This document shows, in pieces, positions 44,653 through 53,588 of a stretch of 64,000 nt of DNA. Numbering within the stretch: position 1 is the first letter of the stretch; every line of letters begins with the position of its first letter. A program made the translations under genes and the position numbers. Origin of the DNA: Neorhizobium huautlense (GTDB lineage Bacteria > Pseudomonadota > Alphaproteobacteria > Rhizobiales > Rhizobiaceae); NCBI RefSeq assembly GCF_030811685.1, contig NZ_JAUSRF010000006.1:1-64000 (forward strand), read 5' to 3'. Under the pieces are notes generated by a model. It searched no databases. It was not told the DNA's origin and worked only from the letters and a program-made list of their open reading frames with translations.

Positions 44653-46226
44653 GACAGTCCTTGCGAAAGTGCCGTTTGTAGCCGGGCAGGGCCCAGCCGA
44701 CAAAGACAGTCGCGTGTGGTTTCGCCAATTCCTCTTTCGAGGCGGACGAGATCGGCCAAAACTTCGAGTGTTTTGGCTTCCTCTCCATGGCGGATGAGTT
44801 TGAGCGGCATATCGCTTGTTTTGCCGTCGAAGATCAATGCCGCGCCGTCATTCATCCCGACAAGGTTCACAAACGCCTTTGCCGGGTGGGCGCAGCCCTT
44901 CGTGCAGCCGGAAAGATGCAGCGTGAAGGAGCCATCCAGCAGATCGGCAATATTTTCGGCCGCCGTCTCTCCCAATGCATGGGTTTTGACAGATGCGGAA
45001 TTGCAGGCCGGCTTTCCGGGGCAGGCGGCGATTTTTGCACGTGGGTCGTTTTGCGAAAGGATGAGATTTTTGGAAACATCGATCAGCGTGCGGCAGGCGT
45101 GGTCGGGTCCGAAAAAAACGATGGAGTGATCGATGGCGGGGCGCAGCATTTCGATGCCCGCCGCCTCGGCCTGCCGACCAAGTTCGATCAGCGTTTCGGC
45201 AGAGCATTGCCCGAAGGGAATGCCGATGCGGGCAGCATGAAGGGGACGGCAAACTCCCAATGATCTCCCCCCTTGAGGGAGAGACGTCAGCGAAGCTGAC
45301 AGAGGGGGGTAAGCACCGGTTCGGCTGGATAGCTGATTGGCATCGTTTGCGGAGGTATCATCCCCCTCTGCCTTGCCGAGCATCTCCTCCTCAAGGGGTG
45401 AAATCTGTCGGAGGTTAACGTCGCGAACCACCGATGGTTCGCTGGGCTCAGCAGCGATGACAGCCTGATCAACCAGCGGCAACAACCCAAAGGCCAGCGT
45501 CGCCTGTTCGGCAGCAGAAACTCTGCCCTCAAACAAAATATCACCAAGCCAGCCGCGTACTTCGGCCAAATCCAGCTGCCGCCCACGTAGCGGCTTTTCC
45601 ATCGCGGCAATTCGCGCCAGAACCAGCGTCGCACAGGTTCCTGCATTGCCATCGGCCACCAGCCCGACAAGACGTCCCGTCTGCGCCGTGCCGCCAAGCA
45701 AGACCTGCCAGAAAATCTTGCTGTCCTGCCGTGTCGCCACCAGCCGGATATCCGCCAGCAGGTCATGCAACGGCAATTGCCCGCCACCTTCCACCACCAC
45801 GGCAAATTTTGCCGCAAGTCGCCGCGACAGGTCATATTCGGCGATAAAATCACGGATGTTTTGAGCCAACGGTTCAGGATTGGCAATTTCAGTCGGATCA
45901 AGCCCCGCCAGTGCACCGGTTTCCACCGGTACACCATCCCGCAATGGCAGGCTCAGCCGGCGAATGTCGGTTTCCAAAACCTTCGCGCTCGACGCCGTCA
46001 AGCCCCGGACCTGAATATTGCCACGTGCGGAAATGTCGATCAGCCCGTTGCCATGGCGCTCTGCCAGTTCGCCGATGCGGACGAGATCGGTTGGCCGAAT
46101 AGCCCCGTCGAGGCCGATGCGGGCCAGCAGGCCATCGCCGGTCATCATCGGGGTCGAAAGCGCCGGGCAGGCGCCGCGCACCATGGGCGATGCCTTTTGC
46201 TCGGGATGAAGCGCGATTGCTGTCAT
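44649..46226 (-). CDS. cobG: Precorrin-3B synthase, carrying an in-frame repeat-derived insertion
   Basis: This 525-residue Fe-S monooxygenase converts precorrin-3A to precorrin-3B in the aerobic pathway. It resembles sulfite/nitrite reductases: two ferredoxin-like halves, and cysteines of the cluster in CPGKPAC and GCTKGC. It is noticeably longer than the roughly 460 residues I expect for CobG. The extra length includes a segment of about 48 residues encoded by 45262-45405, which is a palindromic repeat element read in frame (SPLEEEMLGKAEGDD ... PPLSASLTSLPQGGRS). The reading frame is intact and the Fe-S cysteines lie beyond it, so the enzyme is probably functional. ATG 46226 overlaps the cobN stop by four bases. 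Confidence 0.9.
   Translation of the reverse strand: MTAIALHPEQKASPMVRGACPALSTPMMTGDGLLARIGLDGAIRPTDLVRIGELAERHGNGLIDISARGNIQVRGLTASSAKVLETDIRRLSLPLRDGVPVETGALAGLDPTEIANPEPLAQNIRDFIAEYDLSRRLAAKFAVVVEGGGQLPLHDLLADIRLVATRQDSKIFWQVLLGGTAQTGRLVGLVADGNAGTCATLVLARIAAMEKPLRGRQLDLAEVRGWLGDILFEGRVSAAEQATLAFGLLPLVDQAVIAAEPSEPSVVRDVNLRQISPLEEEMLGKAEGDDTSANDANQLSSRTGAYPPLSASLTSLPQGGRSLGVCRPLHAARIGIPFGQCSAETLIELGRQAEAAGIEMLRPAIDHSIVFFGPDHACRTLIDVSKNLILSQNDPRAKIAACPGKPACNSASVKTHALGETAAENIADLLDGSFTLHLSGCTKGCAHPAKAFVNLVGMNDGAALIFDGKTSDMPLKLIRHGEEAKTLEVLADLVRLERGIGETTRDCLCRLGPARLQTALSQGLS
45262..45405. repeat. Palindromic repeat element inserted in frame within cobG
   Basis: Two copies of a roughly 48-bp GC-rich unit are arranged head to head. 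The left copy (about 45262-45311) begins GATCTCCCCCCTTGAGGG and ends AGAGGGGGG. The right copy (about 45358-45405), read on the other strand, begins GATTTCACCCCTTGAGGAGG and ends AGAGGGGGAT. About 46 bp separate them. Units of the form CCCCCTCTG...CTCAAGGGG are, to my knowledge, common dispersed intergenic palindromes in Rhizobiales. The estimated 144-bp length is a multiple of three and no stop codon is created in the cobG frame. Confidence 0.75.
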
Positions 46227-49200
46227 GCCCGCACCATTACATCGTCGCTTGTTGCATCCGCCAAAAACCTCTCCAGTTCGCCATCGACGGAATTGCGGCG
46301 CGGATGCCACAGGCCACGGCGGCGCGCCGACAGAAAACGTTCTGCAATGGCACGCGCTGCTTCCCGGTTCTGGTCGAGAATGAAGTTTCGCACAGCCTCA
46401 TCTGCCACATAGGCCTGATAGACGGCCTCGATCAGCGAGCCGGGAATGGCATCGGTCGTTTCGGCAAAACCCACCAGCCGGTCGACCGTTTCGGCAAATT
46501 CGGAAGCGCCGCGCGGCCCATGCCGCATCTGGCCGGTTATAAAGCGCGGATTGGTGGCGCGCGCCCGCACGATGCGGGTCACGGCCTCGACGACGGAACG
46601 CGCGCGCGGCCGGTCCGGGTCGGTGGTGTCGAGCGCAATTACATCCGCCTTGCCGCCGAGTGCTGCGACGGCTGCGAAAAAGCCGCCGATAAAGGCGACA
46701 TCGGCCGAGCCGTCCAGCAGATCGCGGCCGGGGTCGTCGCCGGCATGAACAAGAAGATCGGCGGTGCGAATACGTTCGGCAAATTGTTCGCGTGCTTCCA
46801 CGCCTTCACCCTCGGCGCCGCCAAAGGCGTGGCTGGTGGCATCGAGATACAGTTTTCCGAGGTCTTCACGCTCGCGCCAATCGCCATCGGAAAGACGTTC
46901 CTCGATGCCGGCGCCATAGGTGCCGGGGGCAGAGCCAAAAATGCGCTGCGGCGCCTTTCCTTCTATGCGTGCCGTTTCCGAAAGCGGATTGTCACCCGGC
47001 GCTTCCTCGCGCGCGGCAATGGCGCGGGTGGCGGCATCCAGCAGCGTGATCAGCGGCGTGAACATGTCTCGGAAAAGGCCGGAAATGCGAAAGCTGACAT
47101 CCACGCGCGGACGACCCAGACTTGCCGGGGCTAAAATGTCTATGCCGGTGATGCGTCCCGTCGCCGGGTCCTGCACTGGTTTCGCACCCATAAGCGCCAG
47201 TCCCTGCGCCACTTCCTCGCCGCCGCTGCGCAAGGTAGCACTTCCCCACAGGTCGATGACAAGGCTTTTGGGCCAGTCGCCATGGTCCTGCAGATACCGC
47301 CGCAGCACCTCGTCGGCGGCGCGTTTGCCCAGTTCGAATGCCGTCGGCGTCGGCATGGTGCGCGGGTCGGAGGCGTAAAGATTGCGCCCGGTCGGCAACA
47401 CGTCGCGGCGTCCGCGTGCCGGCGCGCCGGAAGGTCCGGCGGTGATATGGCGACCGTCCAGTGCATCCAGAAAAGCTTTTCGCTCACCCTCGGCACTCTG
47501 TTTTCTCAATGGGTCGGGCGTGTCTGTAGTCGGATCGGTATCGCGGCCAAAAACGTGCTGGCCGTCCTTGATCGCCAGATCTTTCAGGTCGCACAAAAAC
47601 GCATCGATCCGCGTCAACGCCGCATCGGCATCCTCGTCCGCCGCTACACCCGCATCGCCGGAAATTCCGGTTTCCTGTGCCATCTCGACGATCAGTTTTG
47701 CCAGCCGGTCGCGGCGACGGCGGTCGAGACCGTCGGCCTGCGCATATTCATCGACCAGCAGTTCCAGCTTTTTCTGGTCGTCGGAAAGGCCTGCCTCCGT
47801 CAAGGGCGGCGGCAGGTGGCCGATGGTGACGGCGGAAATTCGTCGTTTGGCGACGGCTGCTTCGCCCGGATTGGAGACGATGAACGGATAGATGACCGGC
47901 AGTGGGCCCAGCACGATCTCCGGAAAACATTTTTTGGACATCGCCACGGTCTTGCCCGGCAGCCATTCCAGCGTGCCATGCGCCCCGACATGCACGAGCG
48001 CATGCACATCGAGGTTTCGTCGCAGCCACGCACCAAAAGCGATCAGCCCGTGGCGTGGCGGGCGTTCGGGATCGTGGTAATCGGTGCGCCGATCCACTTC
48101 CCGGCCGCGATCCGGCGCCAGCGCCACGGTGATATTGCCAAAGCGGGCGGCGCGAAAACCGAACGCGCCATCCCGCAAAGCTTCATCGCCTTCCGCCTCG
48201 CCCCACGTGGCTATCACGGCATCACGAGCTTCTGCCGGCAAGGTTTTGAAGAATGCGCGATAATCTTCCAGCGAACAGGTTTCGCCCGACCTATCGAGAC
48301 GTTGCAGCAGTTGCCGAGCATCTCCGGGAATATTTTCGACATCATAGCCGGATTCACGCAGCTGGATCAGCATTTCCAGCACGCTTTGCGGCACATCCAG
48401 CCCGACAGCATAACCGGTGCGGCCCGGCGCGCCCGGATAATCCGGGATCAGGATGACGATGCGCCGGTCTTTCCGTGCGGTTTGCTGAAGCTTCAACAGG
48501 CTATTGATACGGCCAGCCACCTGTTCCACCCGGTCCGGTTCAGGCCGGTTGATCAGCCCCGCAAAGCCCAGTGCATCCTCATCACGCGCATCCTTGAAGG
48601 AGATGGCACCGGCAAGAATACGTCCATCGAGTTCCGGCAAAACCACATGCATGGCAAGATCCGCCGGCCCCAGCCCGCGCCGGTTTTCCGCCCAGGCGTC
48701 CCGCCGCGTGGTGGCAACGATCACCTGCAGAACCGGCACGCCCAGCCGGTCGAACAATGTTTTTCCGTCAGCGTCCGAGCCGCTGGCAAAGGCGGTGGCG
48801 GTGATGATCGCCGAAGGTTTCAGCCTATCCATCGCTTGTTCAACGAAGGTTAGGGAAACCTTGTCCTTCAGACCGGCGACGAAGATCGGCACGGCCAGAA
48901 TGTTCTTTTCCCGCAAAGCGGCAAACAGCGCATCGATCGGCGCCACGTCGCTGGCGAGAAGCATGGAGCGATAAAACAGGATCGGCACGATCGCCGCGCC
49001 CGGCATTGTCCCCAGCAGGTTTGCCGGATCATCGCTCACGCCGAAACCGGGGTTATAGAACCCGGCTTTCGGTACGCTGACCGCATCGGCTACGTCAGCT
49101 GTTTCACCTTGTGCAAGGCCAGCCAGCCTTGCCGCCAGATGGCCCATATTTTCCGGCCCGCCCTCGCGAAAATAGGAAAGCAGTCGGTCGAGTTCCTCTG

Positions 49201-49597
49201 ACGAAACGGTCGATCCCGCCGCCAGCCGCGCGTCGCGTTCGCTGCATTCTCCCGGCAACATGATGAGTATGACGCCGCGGGCGCGCGCCATGCGGGCCAA
49301 TTCGTCGGCGCCGTAAGACCAGCGGTCATGGCCGCCGAGAATACGCACGAGGATGAGTTTTGCGAACCGCGCCACCTTGTCGATCCATAGATCGACCGAC
49401 ATCGGATGCCGCAGTTCGGATATATTGGCGAGCCTGAGCGACGGCATGTCTTTGCCACCCTTCGCCCATGCTGATGCAATGCCGTTGAGATCGCTGTCGG
49501 TAAAGGACAGCACCACCACGTCGCCCGGCGTCTGGTTGAGATCGACCGGTTCGATCAGGTCGTCTAGCGACGAGGACGTGGTGGCAAGGATATGCAT
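46223..49597 (-). CDS. cobN: Aerobic cobaltochelatase subunit CobN
   Basis: This 1,124-residue large subunit of the ATP-dependent CobNST complex binds hydrogenobyrinic acid a,c-diamide and inserts cobalt. Conserved CobN/BchH landmarks include RILGGHDRWSYGADEL near the N-terminus, VHVGAHGTLEWLPGKTVAMS in the centre, and VDVSFRISGLFRDMFTPLI with ITGQMRHGPRGASEFAETVD toward the C-terminus. It is somewhat shorter than the roughly 1,270 residues of characterised CobN. cobS and cobT are not in the window. The ATG overlaps the cobW stop by one base and the stop overlaps cobG. Confidence 0.94.
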   Translation of the reverse strand: MHILATTSSSLDDLIEPVDLNQTPGDVVVLSFTDSDLNGIASAWAKGGKDMPSLRLANISELRHPMSVDLWIDKVARFAKLILVRILGGHDRWSYGADELARMARARGVILIMLPGECSERDARLAAGSTVSSEELDRLLSYFREGGPENMGHLAARLAGLAQGETADVADAVSVPKAGFYNPGFGVSDDPANLLGTMPGAAIVPILFYRSMLLASDVAPIDALFAALREKNILAVPIFVAGLKDKVSLTFVEQAMDRLKPSAIITATAFASGSDADGKTLFDRLGVPVLQVIVATTRRDAWAENRRGLGPADLAMHVVLPELDGRILAGAISFKDARDEDALGFAGLINRPEPDRVEQVAGRINSLLKLQQTARKDRRIVILIPDYPGAPGRTGYAVGLDVPQSVLEMLIQLRESGYDVENIPGDARQLLQRLDRSGETCSLEDYRAFFKTLPAEARDAVIATWGEAEGDEALRDGAFGFRAARFGNITVALAPDRGREVDRRTDYHDPERPPRHGLIAFGAWLRRNLDVHALVHVGAHGTLEWLPGKTVAMSKKCFPEIVLGPLPVIYPFIVSNPGEAAVAKRRISAVTIGHLPPPLTEAGLSDDQKKLELLVDEYAQADGLDRRRRDRLAKLIVEMAQETGISGDAGVAADEDADAALTRIDAFLCDLKDLAIKDGQHVFGRDTDPTTDTPDPLRKQSAEGERKAFLDALDGRHITAGPSGAPARGRRDVLPTGRNLYASDPRTMPTPTAFELGKRAADEVLRRYLQDHGDWPKSLVIDLWGSATLRSGGEEVAQGLALMGAKPVQDPATGRITGIDILAPASLGRPRVDVSFRISGLFRDMFTPLITLLDAATRAIAAREEAPGDNPLSETARIEGKAPQRIFGSAPGTYGAGIEERLSDGDWREREDLGKLYLDATSHAFGGAEGEGVEAREQFAERIRTADLLVHAGDDPGRDLLDGSADVAFIGGFFAAVAALGGKADVIALDTTDPDRPRARSVVEAVTRIVRARATNPRFITGQMRHGPRGASEFAETVDRLVGFAETTDAIPGSLIEAVYQAYVADEAVRNFILDQNREAARAIAERFLSARRRGLWHPRRNSVDGELERFLADATSDDVMVRA

Positions 49598-50634
49598 CAG
49601 GCTGCCAGAATTTTTTCAATCTTGGCTGCATCGATACCCTTTTCGCCGATAACGACGAGGCGCGAGCGGCGCTCTTCATTGGCGGCCCAGGGGCGGTCGA
49701 AATAGTGGTTCACGCGCGGGCCAACAGCCTGCACCAGAAGCCGCATCGGCTTGCCGGCCACTTCCACATAACCCTTGATGCGCAGAACCTTTTCGGCTGC
49801 CGTCACATCGGCAATGCGCTGGCTCAGTTCAGCCGGATCGGCAATCGCCGGCACATCCAGAACAAAGCTGTCGAAATCGTCGTGTTCGTGGTCCAGTTCG
49901 TCGTCGTGATGGGTCTTGCGGTTGTCGATGTCGTCCTCGACAGCAAGGCCAAGACCGATAAACACGGCCGGATCGACCACGCCATTGGATGCCGGCACGA
50001 TGCGCACGGCGCGCGGCAGATGTTCGGTCACATGCGCATTGGCGATCTCCAGCCCCTTTTCGTCCAAGAGGTCGGCCTTGGTGAGGATGACGAGATCGGC
50101 GCAGGCGATCTGGTCCTCAAACACTTCCTCGACCGGGTTGTCATGATCCAAGGAATCGTCTTGCGCCCGCTGGGCGGCCAGCGCTTCCATGTCGTCGGCC
50201 ACGCGGCCTTCGGCCAGTGCCAGACCATCAACCACGGCGACAACGCCATCGACGGTCACGCGGCTTTTCACGCTTGGCCACTGGAAGGCCTGAACCAGCG
50301 GCTTTGGCAGGGCAAGACCCGAGGTCTCGATCAGGATGTGGTCGACCTTCGGCTCCAGCGCCAGAATCTTGTCGATCGCCGGCACAAAATCGTCGGCGAC
50401 GGTGCAGCAGATGCAGCCGTTTGCCAGTTCGACGATATTGTCGTCCGGGCAGTTTTCGATACCGCAGCTTTTCAAGATTTCGCCATCGATGCCGACATCA
50501 CCGAACTCGTTGACGATGACGGCAAGACGCTTGCCCTCAAGGTTCTGCAGCGTGTGGCGCAGAAGCGTGGTTTTGCCGGCGCCAAGAAAACCGGTGACGA
50601 CGGTGCAGGGAATGCGGGCGAGATTGGCGGTCAT
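49597..50634 (-). CDS. cobW: CobW-type GTPase, metal chaperone for cobalamin synthesis
   Basis: This 345-residue G3E-family GTPase is thought to deliver cobalt for corrin ring insertion. It has P-loop GFLGAGKTTLL (residues 15-25), the metal-site motif GCICCT (about 73-78), the ESSG-like motif IETSGLALP, and the NKxD-equivalent TKAD. A His/Asp-rich stretch HHDDELDHEHDD (about 241-252) probably binds metal. The CobW C-terminal domain follows. It precedes cobN immediately, the classic cobW-cobN pairing. Confidence 0.94.
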   Translation of the reverse strand: MTANLARIPCTVVTGFLGAGKTTLLRHTLQNLEGKRLAVIVNEFGDVGIDGEILKSCGIENCPDDNIVELANGCICCTVADDFVPAIDKILALEPKVDHILIETSGLALPKPLVQAFQWPSVKSRVTVDGVVAVVDGLALAEGRVADDMEALAAQRAQDDSLDHDNPVEEVFEDQIACADLVILTKADLLDEKGLEIANAHVTEHLPRAVRIVPASNGVVDPAVFIGLGLAVEDDIDNRKTHHDDELDHEHDDFDSFVLDVPAIADPAELSQRIADVTAAEKVLRIKGYVEVAGKPMRLLVQAVGPRVNHYFDRPWAANEERRSRLVVIGEKGIDAAKIEKILAA

Positions 50635-50660
50635 GGGCTTTTTCCTTGAATGTCGGTCTG

Positions 50661-51161
50661 TCAGTTGAAATCGAAGGGCGGAATACGGGCGATCATGTTG
50701 CGTTTCAGACAGTCCGGACGCCCTTTCCAGGGCATCAAACCGTCGGCAGAGGTGGCGATCAGCTCGGCGCCGGTCACCAGATCGCCGGCATTTTCCAGCG
50801 CCAGATGACCGAACACATAGGTCCAGCCGTCCTGTCTTGCGATCACCGCGCTCGGGCCGCGCTTGCAGTTGGAAAGACAGTTGACGCTCTTGATGGTCAC
50901 GTCAGGCGCTTGCTGTGCGGCGGCTTCCATGGTGGCGTTCAGGAGATGTGTGCCCTGCCGCGGCTCCTCGGTGGAACCCTCGCTGGCGCGGCAACTGGCG
51001 CAGACAAAAATCGTCACCGCCGGTTTTGCCGTCGCCGTGTCGCTTTCCTGGCCGTCGTCTGTCCCTTGAAAATCCAAGCATCTACCCCGTTTGATCAAAC
51101 ACATGCGGGGCGCGCGCAGGCCAAGAATGTCCAAAGGACCTTCCGCCTTGAAACGATCCAT
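50661..51161 (-). CDS. DUF1636 protein, cysteine-rich, first gene of the riboswitch operon
   Basis: The conserved part of this protein begins at AVTIFVCASCR (about residue 48) and includes VNCLSNCKRGPSAVIA, so pairs of cysteines resemble a thioredoxin-like ferredoxin fold binding a metal or Fe-S cluster. DUF1636 proteins recur next to cobW in alphaproteobacteria; their function is unknown. It lies just downstream of the cobalamin riboswitch and 26 bp upstream of cobW. The start is uncertain: ATG 51161 (166 residues), ATG 51104 and TTG 51077 are all possible, and none has an excellent Shine-Dalgarno site. A role in cobalt handling is inferred from context. Confidence 0.78.
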   Translation of the reverse strand: MDRFKAEGPLDILGLRAPRMCLIKRGRCLDFQGTDDGQESDTATAKPAVTIFVCASCRASEGSTEEPRQGTHLLNATMEAAAQQAPDVTIKSVNCLSNCKRGPSAVIARQDGWTYVFGHLALENAGDLVTGAELIATSADGLMPWKGRPDCLKRNMIARIPPFDFN

Positions 51162-51196
51162 GCCGGAGCACCCCGCCCGGCCGGAATTTTATGTCT

Positions 51197-51374
51197 GACG
51201 GCAGGTCTCCTGGCTTGCGGATCGTCGCCCTATCGCCGCCTTCCCGAAATCGCTTTCAGTGGCGTGGTGCGGGGCTAACCGCCTACAGTTGCGGGGGCAG
51301 CCGTGGCATGAAACCCGTGTTCGGGCGGTACCACGTTCCCTCTTAGCTTTTCCCATTGCCGGGAAAAGACCGTC
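51197..51374 (-). promoter_or_regulatory. Cobalamin (AdoCbl) riboswitch
   Basis: Reading the minus strand, the leader contains the family's ordered hallmarks. They are AGGGAACGTGGT, the core GCTGCCCCCGCAACTGTA, the B12-box element GCCACTG (plus-strand 51257-51263), GGGAAGGCG, and the closing AAGCCAGGAGACCTGCC. A P1 stem can be drawn between 51370-51374 (GACGG) and 51197-51201 (CCGTC). It sits between the candidate promoter and the DUF1636-cobW-cobN-cobG-cobH-cobI-cobJ operon, so high cobalamin should repress the operon. No T-rich terminator stem is obvious after it, so translational control of the first start is likely. Confidence 0.95.
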
Positions 51375-51380
51375 GCCTTT

Positions 51381-51409
51381 TCGTTAAGGCGCGGGGCCAT
51401 CGGTGTCAA
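51381..51409 (-). promoter_or_regulatory. Candidate promoter for the riboswitch-controlled cob operon
   Basis: On the minus strand a perfect TTGACA (51409-51404) is followed after 17 bp by TAACGA (51386-51381). Transcription would begin just upstream of the riboswitch P1 stem. A small CGCCTT/AAGGCG hairpin overlaps the -10 region. Confidence 0.5.
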
Positions 51410-51436
51410 TGAAAAGCCCCTGATGGAAGCGCTGCA

Positions 51437-51464
51437 TTGCCGCGCGAAACGAATCCCCTATAGT
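51437..51464 (+). promoter_or_regulatory. Candidate promoter for cobO-cobQ
   Basis: TTGCCG (51437-51442) and TATAGT (51459-51464) are separated by 16 bp, giving a leader of about 35 nt before the cobO ATG at 51506. The -35 is only 27 bp from that of the divergent riboswitch operon promoter. The riboswitch itself is not on this transcript. Confidence 0.45.
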
Positions 51465-51505
51465 CCGCGCTTCGCCAGAGCCAGCCACCAGCCGAGGAGC
51501 CGAAC

Positions 51506-52120
51506 ATGAAAGAGATCGACACGCAGGAAGCCGAGCGCCACCAGCGCAAGATGGCCAATCGCAAGGCGGTGCAGGATGCCGAAGTGGCGGAAAAAACCAT
51601 CGAAAAAGGCCTGATGATCGTCAATACCGGCCCCGGCAAGGGCAAGTCGACTGCCGCTTTCGGTCTGGCGCTGCGCATGCTGGGCAATGGTCGCCGTGTC
51701 GGTGTCGTGCAGTTCATCAAGGGTGCCTGGGAAACCGGCGAACGCCCGGCGCTGGAACTCTTTGGTGATCGCGTCGAATGGCATACGATGGGTGAGGGAT
51801 TTACCTGGGAGACGCAGGATCTGAAGCGCGATATCGCCGCCGCAGAGCGCGCCTGGGCCAAGGCCGAGGAACTGATGACCGATCCGACAATCGGTCTGCT
51901 GCTGCTCGATGAACTCAACATCGCCCTGCGTTACGACTATCTCGATCTCGACGCGGTCATCGCGTCGCTGAAAGCCCGCCGCGAAGATCTGCACGTCGTC
52001 ATCACCGGCCGCAATGCCAAGCCGGCCCTGATCGAAGCTGCCGACACGGTCACTGAAATGACGTTGGTCAAACATCACTTCAAGGCGGGTGTAAAAGCCC
52101 AGTCCGGCATAGAATTCTAA
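51506..52120 (+). CDS. cobO: Corrinoid adenosyltransferase
   Basis: This 204-residue CobO/CobA/BtuR-type ATP:corrinoid adenosyltransferase attaches the 5'-deoxyadenosyl group to cob(I)yrinic acid a,c-diamide. The P-loop variant [19 protein letters not shown] (about 34-52) and the later [17 protein letters not shown] motif identify the family. The N-terminal 30 residues are charged and predicted helical. A GAGGAG sequence precedes the ATG. cobQ follows after 10 bp, forming a two-gene rightward operon. Confidence 0.94.
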   Translation: MKEIDTQEAERHQRKMANRKAVQDAEVAEKTIEKGLMIVNTGPGKGKSTAAFGLALRMLGNGRRVGVVQFIKGAWETGERPALELFGDRVEWHTMGEGFTWETQDLKRDIAAAERAWAKAEELMTDPTIGLLLLDELNIALRYDYLDLDAVIASLKARREDLHVVITGRNAKPALIEAADTVTEMTLVKHHFKAGVKAQSGIEF

Positions 52121-52130
52121 AGGCAGGCAG

Positions 52131-53588
52131 ATGACTGCGCGTGCGATCATGTTTCAGGGAACCGGGTCTGACGTCGGTAAGTCGCTGCTTGTCGCAGGGC
52201 TTGCGCGCGCGTTGACCAATCGCGGCTTGAAAGTGCAGCCGTTCAAGCCGCAAAACATGTCGAACAACGCGGCCGTCACGGCCGATGGCGGCGAGATCGG
52301 CCGCGCGCAGGCCCTGCAGGCGCGGGCAGCAAAAGTGCCGTTGTCGGTGCACATGAACCCGGTTCTCCTGAAGCCGCAAAGCGAGGTTGGCGCGCAGGTG
52401 GTGGTGCAGGGCCGCGTGCAGGGCAATGCGAAAGCGTCGGACTATCAGGGCATGAAGGCGGCGCTGATGGCGCGTGTCATGGAAAGTTTCGAGTTTCTGA
52501 AGGCTCAGGCGGATATTGTTCTGGTGGAAGGGGCGGGCAGCGCCTCGGAAGTCAATCTGCGCCGAAATGACATTGCCAATATGGGTTTTGCCCGCTTAGC
52601 CGATGTGCCGGTCATCCTGATCGGCGATATCGATCGTGGCGGCGTCATTGCCAGTATTGCCGGCACAAAATTGGTGCTGGAGGCGGAAGATGCGGCAATG
52701 ATCCACGGTTTCATCGTCAACCGGTTTCGGGGGGATCCTACCCTGTTTGCCGATGGCATGGCGATGATCGAGGCGCATACCGGCTGGCAGCCGATCGGCC
52801 TCCTGCCGTTTTTTTCCGAAGCCCGCCGCCTGCCGGCCGAAGATGCACTGGCGCTGGATGCTGCGGCCATCGTTAAGAAGGGCGCAAAAATCCGCATCGC
52901 CGTGCCGGTCCTGCCGCATATTTCCAATTTCGACGATCTGGATCCGCTCGATGCAGAGCCGGATGTGGATGTCGTTCGCGTGCGTCCCGGCCAGACGCTG
53001 CCGGTTGATGCAGATCTCGTGCTTCTGCCCGGCTCGAAGGCGACCATTGCCGATCTCGCAGTCTTCAAGGCCGCCGGTTTCGATATCGATCTTGCCGCCC
53101 ATGTGCGTCGCGGCGGTCATGTGCTGGGTCTCTGCGGCGGTTACCAGATGCTTGGCCGCACGGTGCGTGATCCCGATGGCATGGAGGGGGAGGCCGGCAC
53201 GGTCGAAGGCCTTGGCCTGCTCGATGTCGAGACCACGCTTTCCAGTGAGAAACGGCTGGAAGCCGTGACCGGTACCAGCGCCGACGGTATTTCATTCGCC
53301 GGCTATGAAATGCACATTGGCCGAACCGTCGGACCGGATTGTCAGCATCCATTTTCCGACATCGGCGGTTCGCCGGATGGTGCGATTTCGAAAAGCGGCC
53401 GGGTGTTCGGCACTTATGTCCATGGCCTGTTTGCCGATGACTGCCAGCGCTCCGCATGGCTGCAGCGGCTGGGCGGCAAGGCTTCTGATATCGATTATGA
53501 AGCCGAAGTGGATGAGGTTCTGGATCGACTGGCGCAGCATATGGAAAAGCACCTCGATATCGAGGCGTTGCTCAGGCTCGCGCGATAA
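52131..53588 (+). CDS. cobQ: Cobyric acid synthase
   Basis: This 485-residue enzyme amidates the b, d, e and g carboxyls of adenosylcobyrinic a,c-diamide using glutamine and ATP. The N-terminal dethiobiotin-synthetase-like ATPase domain begins [21 protein letters not shown] and includes [26 protein letters not shown]. The C-terminal glutaminase domain has LCGGYQMLG with the nucleophilic cysteine and a late YVHGLFADD histidine motif. Its last 17 bp overlap the convergent end of cobD. Confidence 0.95.
   Translation: MTARAIMFQGTGSDVGKSLLVAGLARALTNRGLKVQPFKPQNMSNNAAVTADGGEIGRAQALQARAAKVPLSVHMNPVLLKPQSEVGAQVVVQGRVQGNAKASDYQGMKAALMARVMESFEFLKAQADIVLVEGAGSASEVNLRRNDIANMGFARLADVPVILIGDIDRGGVIASIAGTKLVLEAEDAAMIHGFIVNRFRGDPTLFADGMAMIEAHTGWQPIGLLPFFSEARRLPAEDALALDAAAIVKKGAKIRIAVPVLPHISNFDDLDPLDAEPDVDVVRVRPGQTLPVDADLVLLPGSKATIADLAVFKAAGFDIDLAAHVRRGGHVLGLCGGYQMLGRTVRDPDGMEGEAGTVEGLGLLDVETTLSSEKRLEAVTGTSADGISFAGYEMHIGRTVGPDCQHPFSDIGGSPDGAISKSGRVFGTYVHGLFADDCQRSAWLQRLGGKASDIDYEAEVDEVLDRLAQHMEKHLDIEALLRLAR

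Noticed and set aside
47282..48853. Plus-strand frame of about 523 codons inside cobN
   Set aside because: Antisense to a well-conserved chelatase subunit and without domain features.
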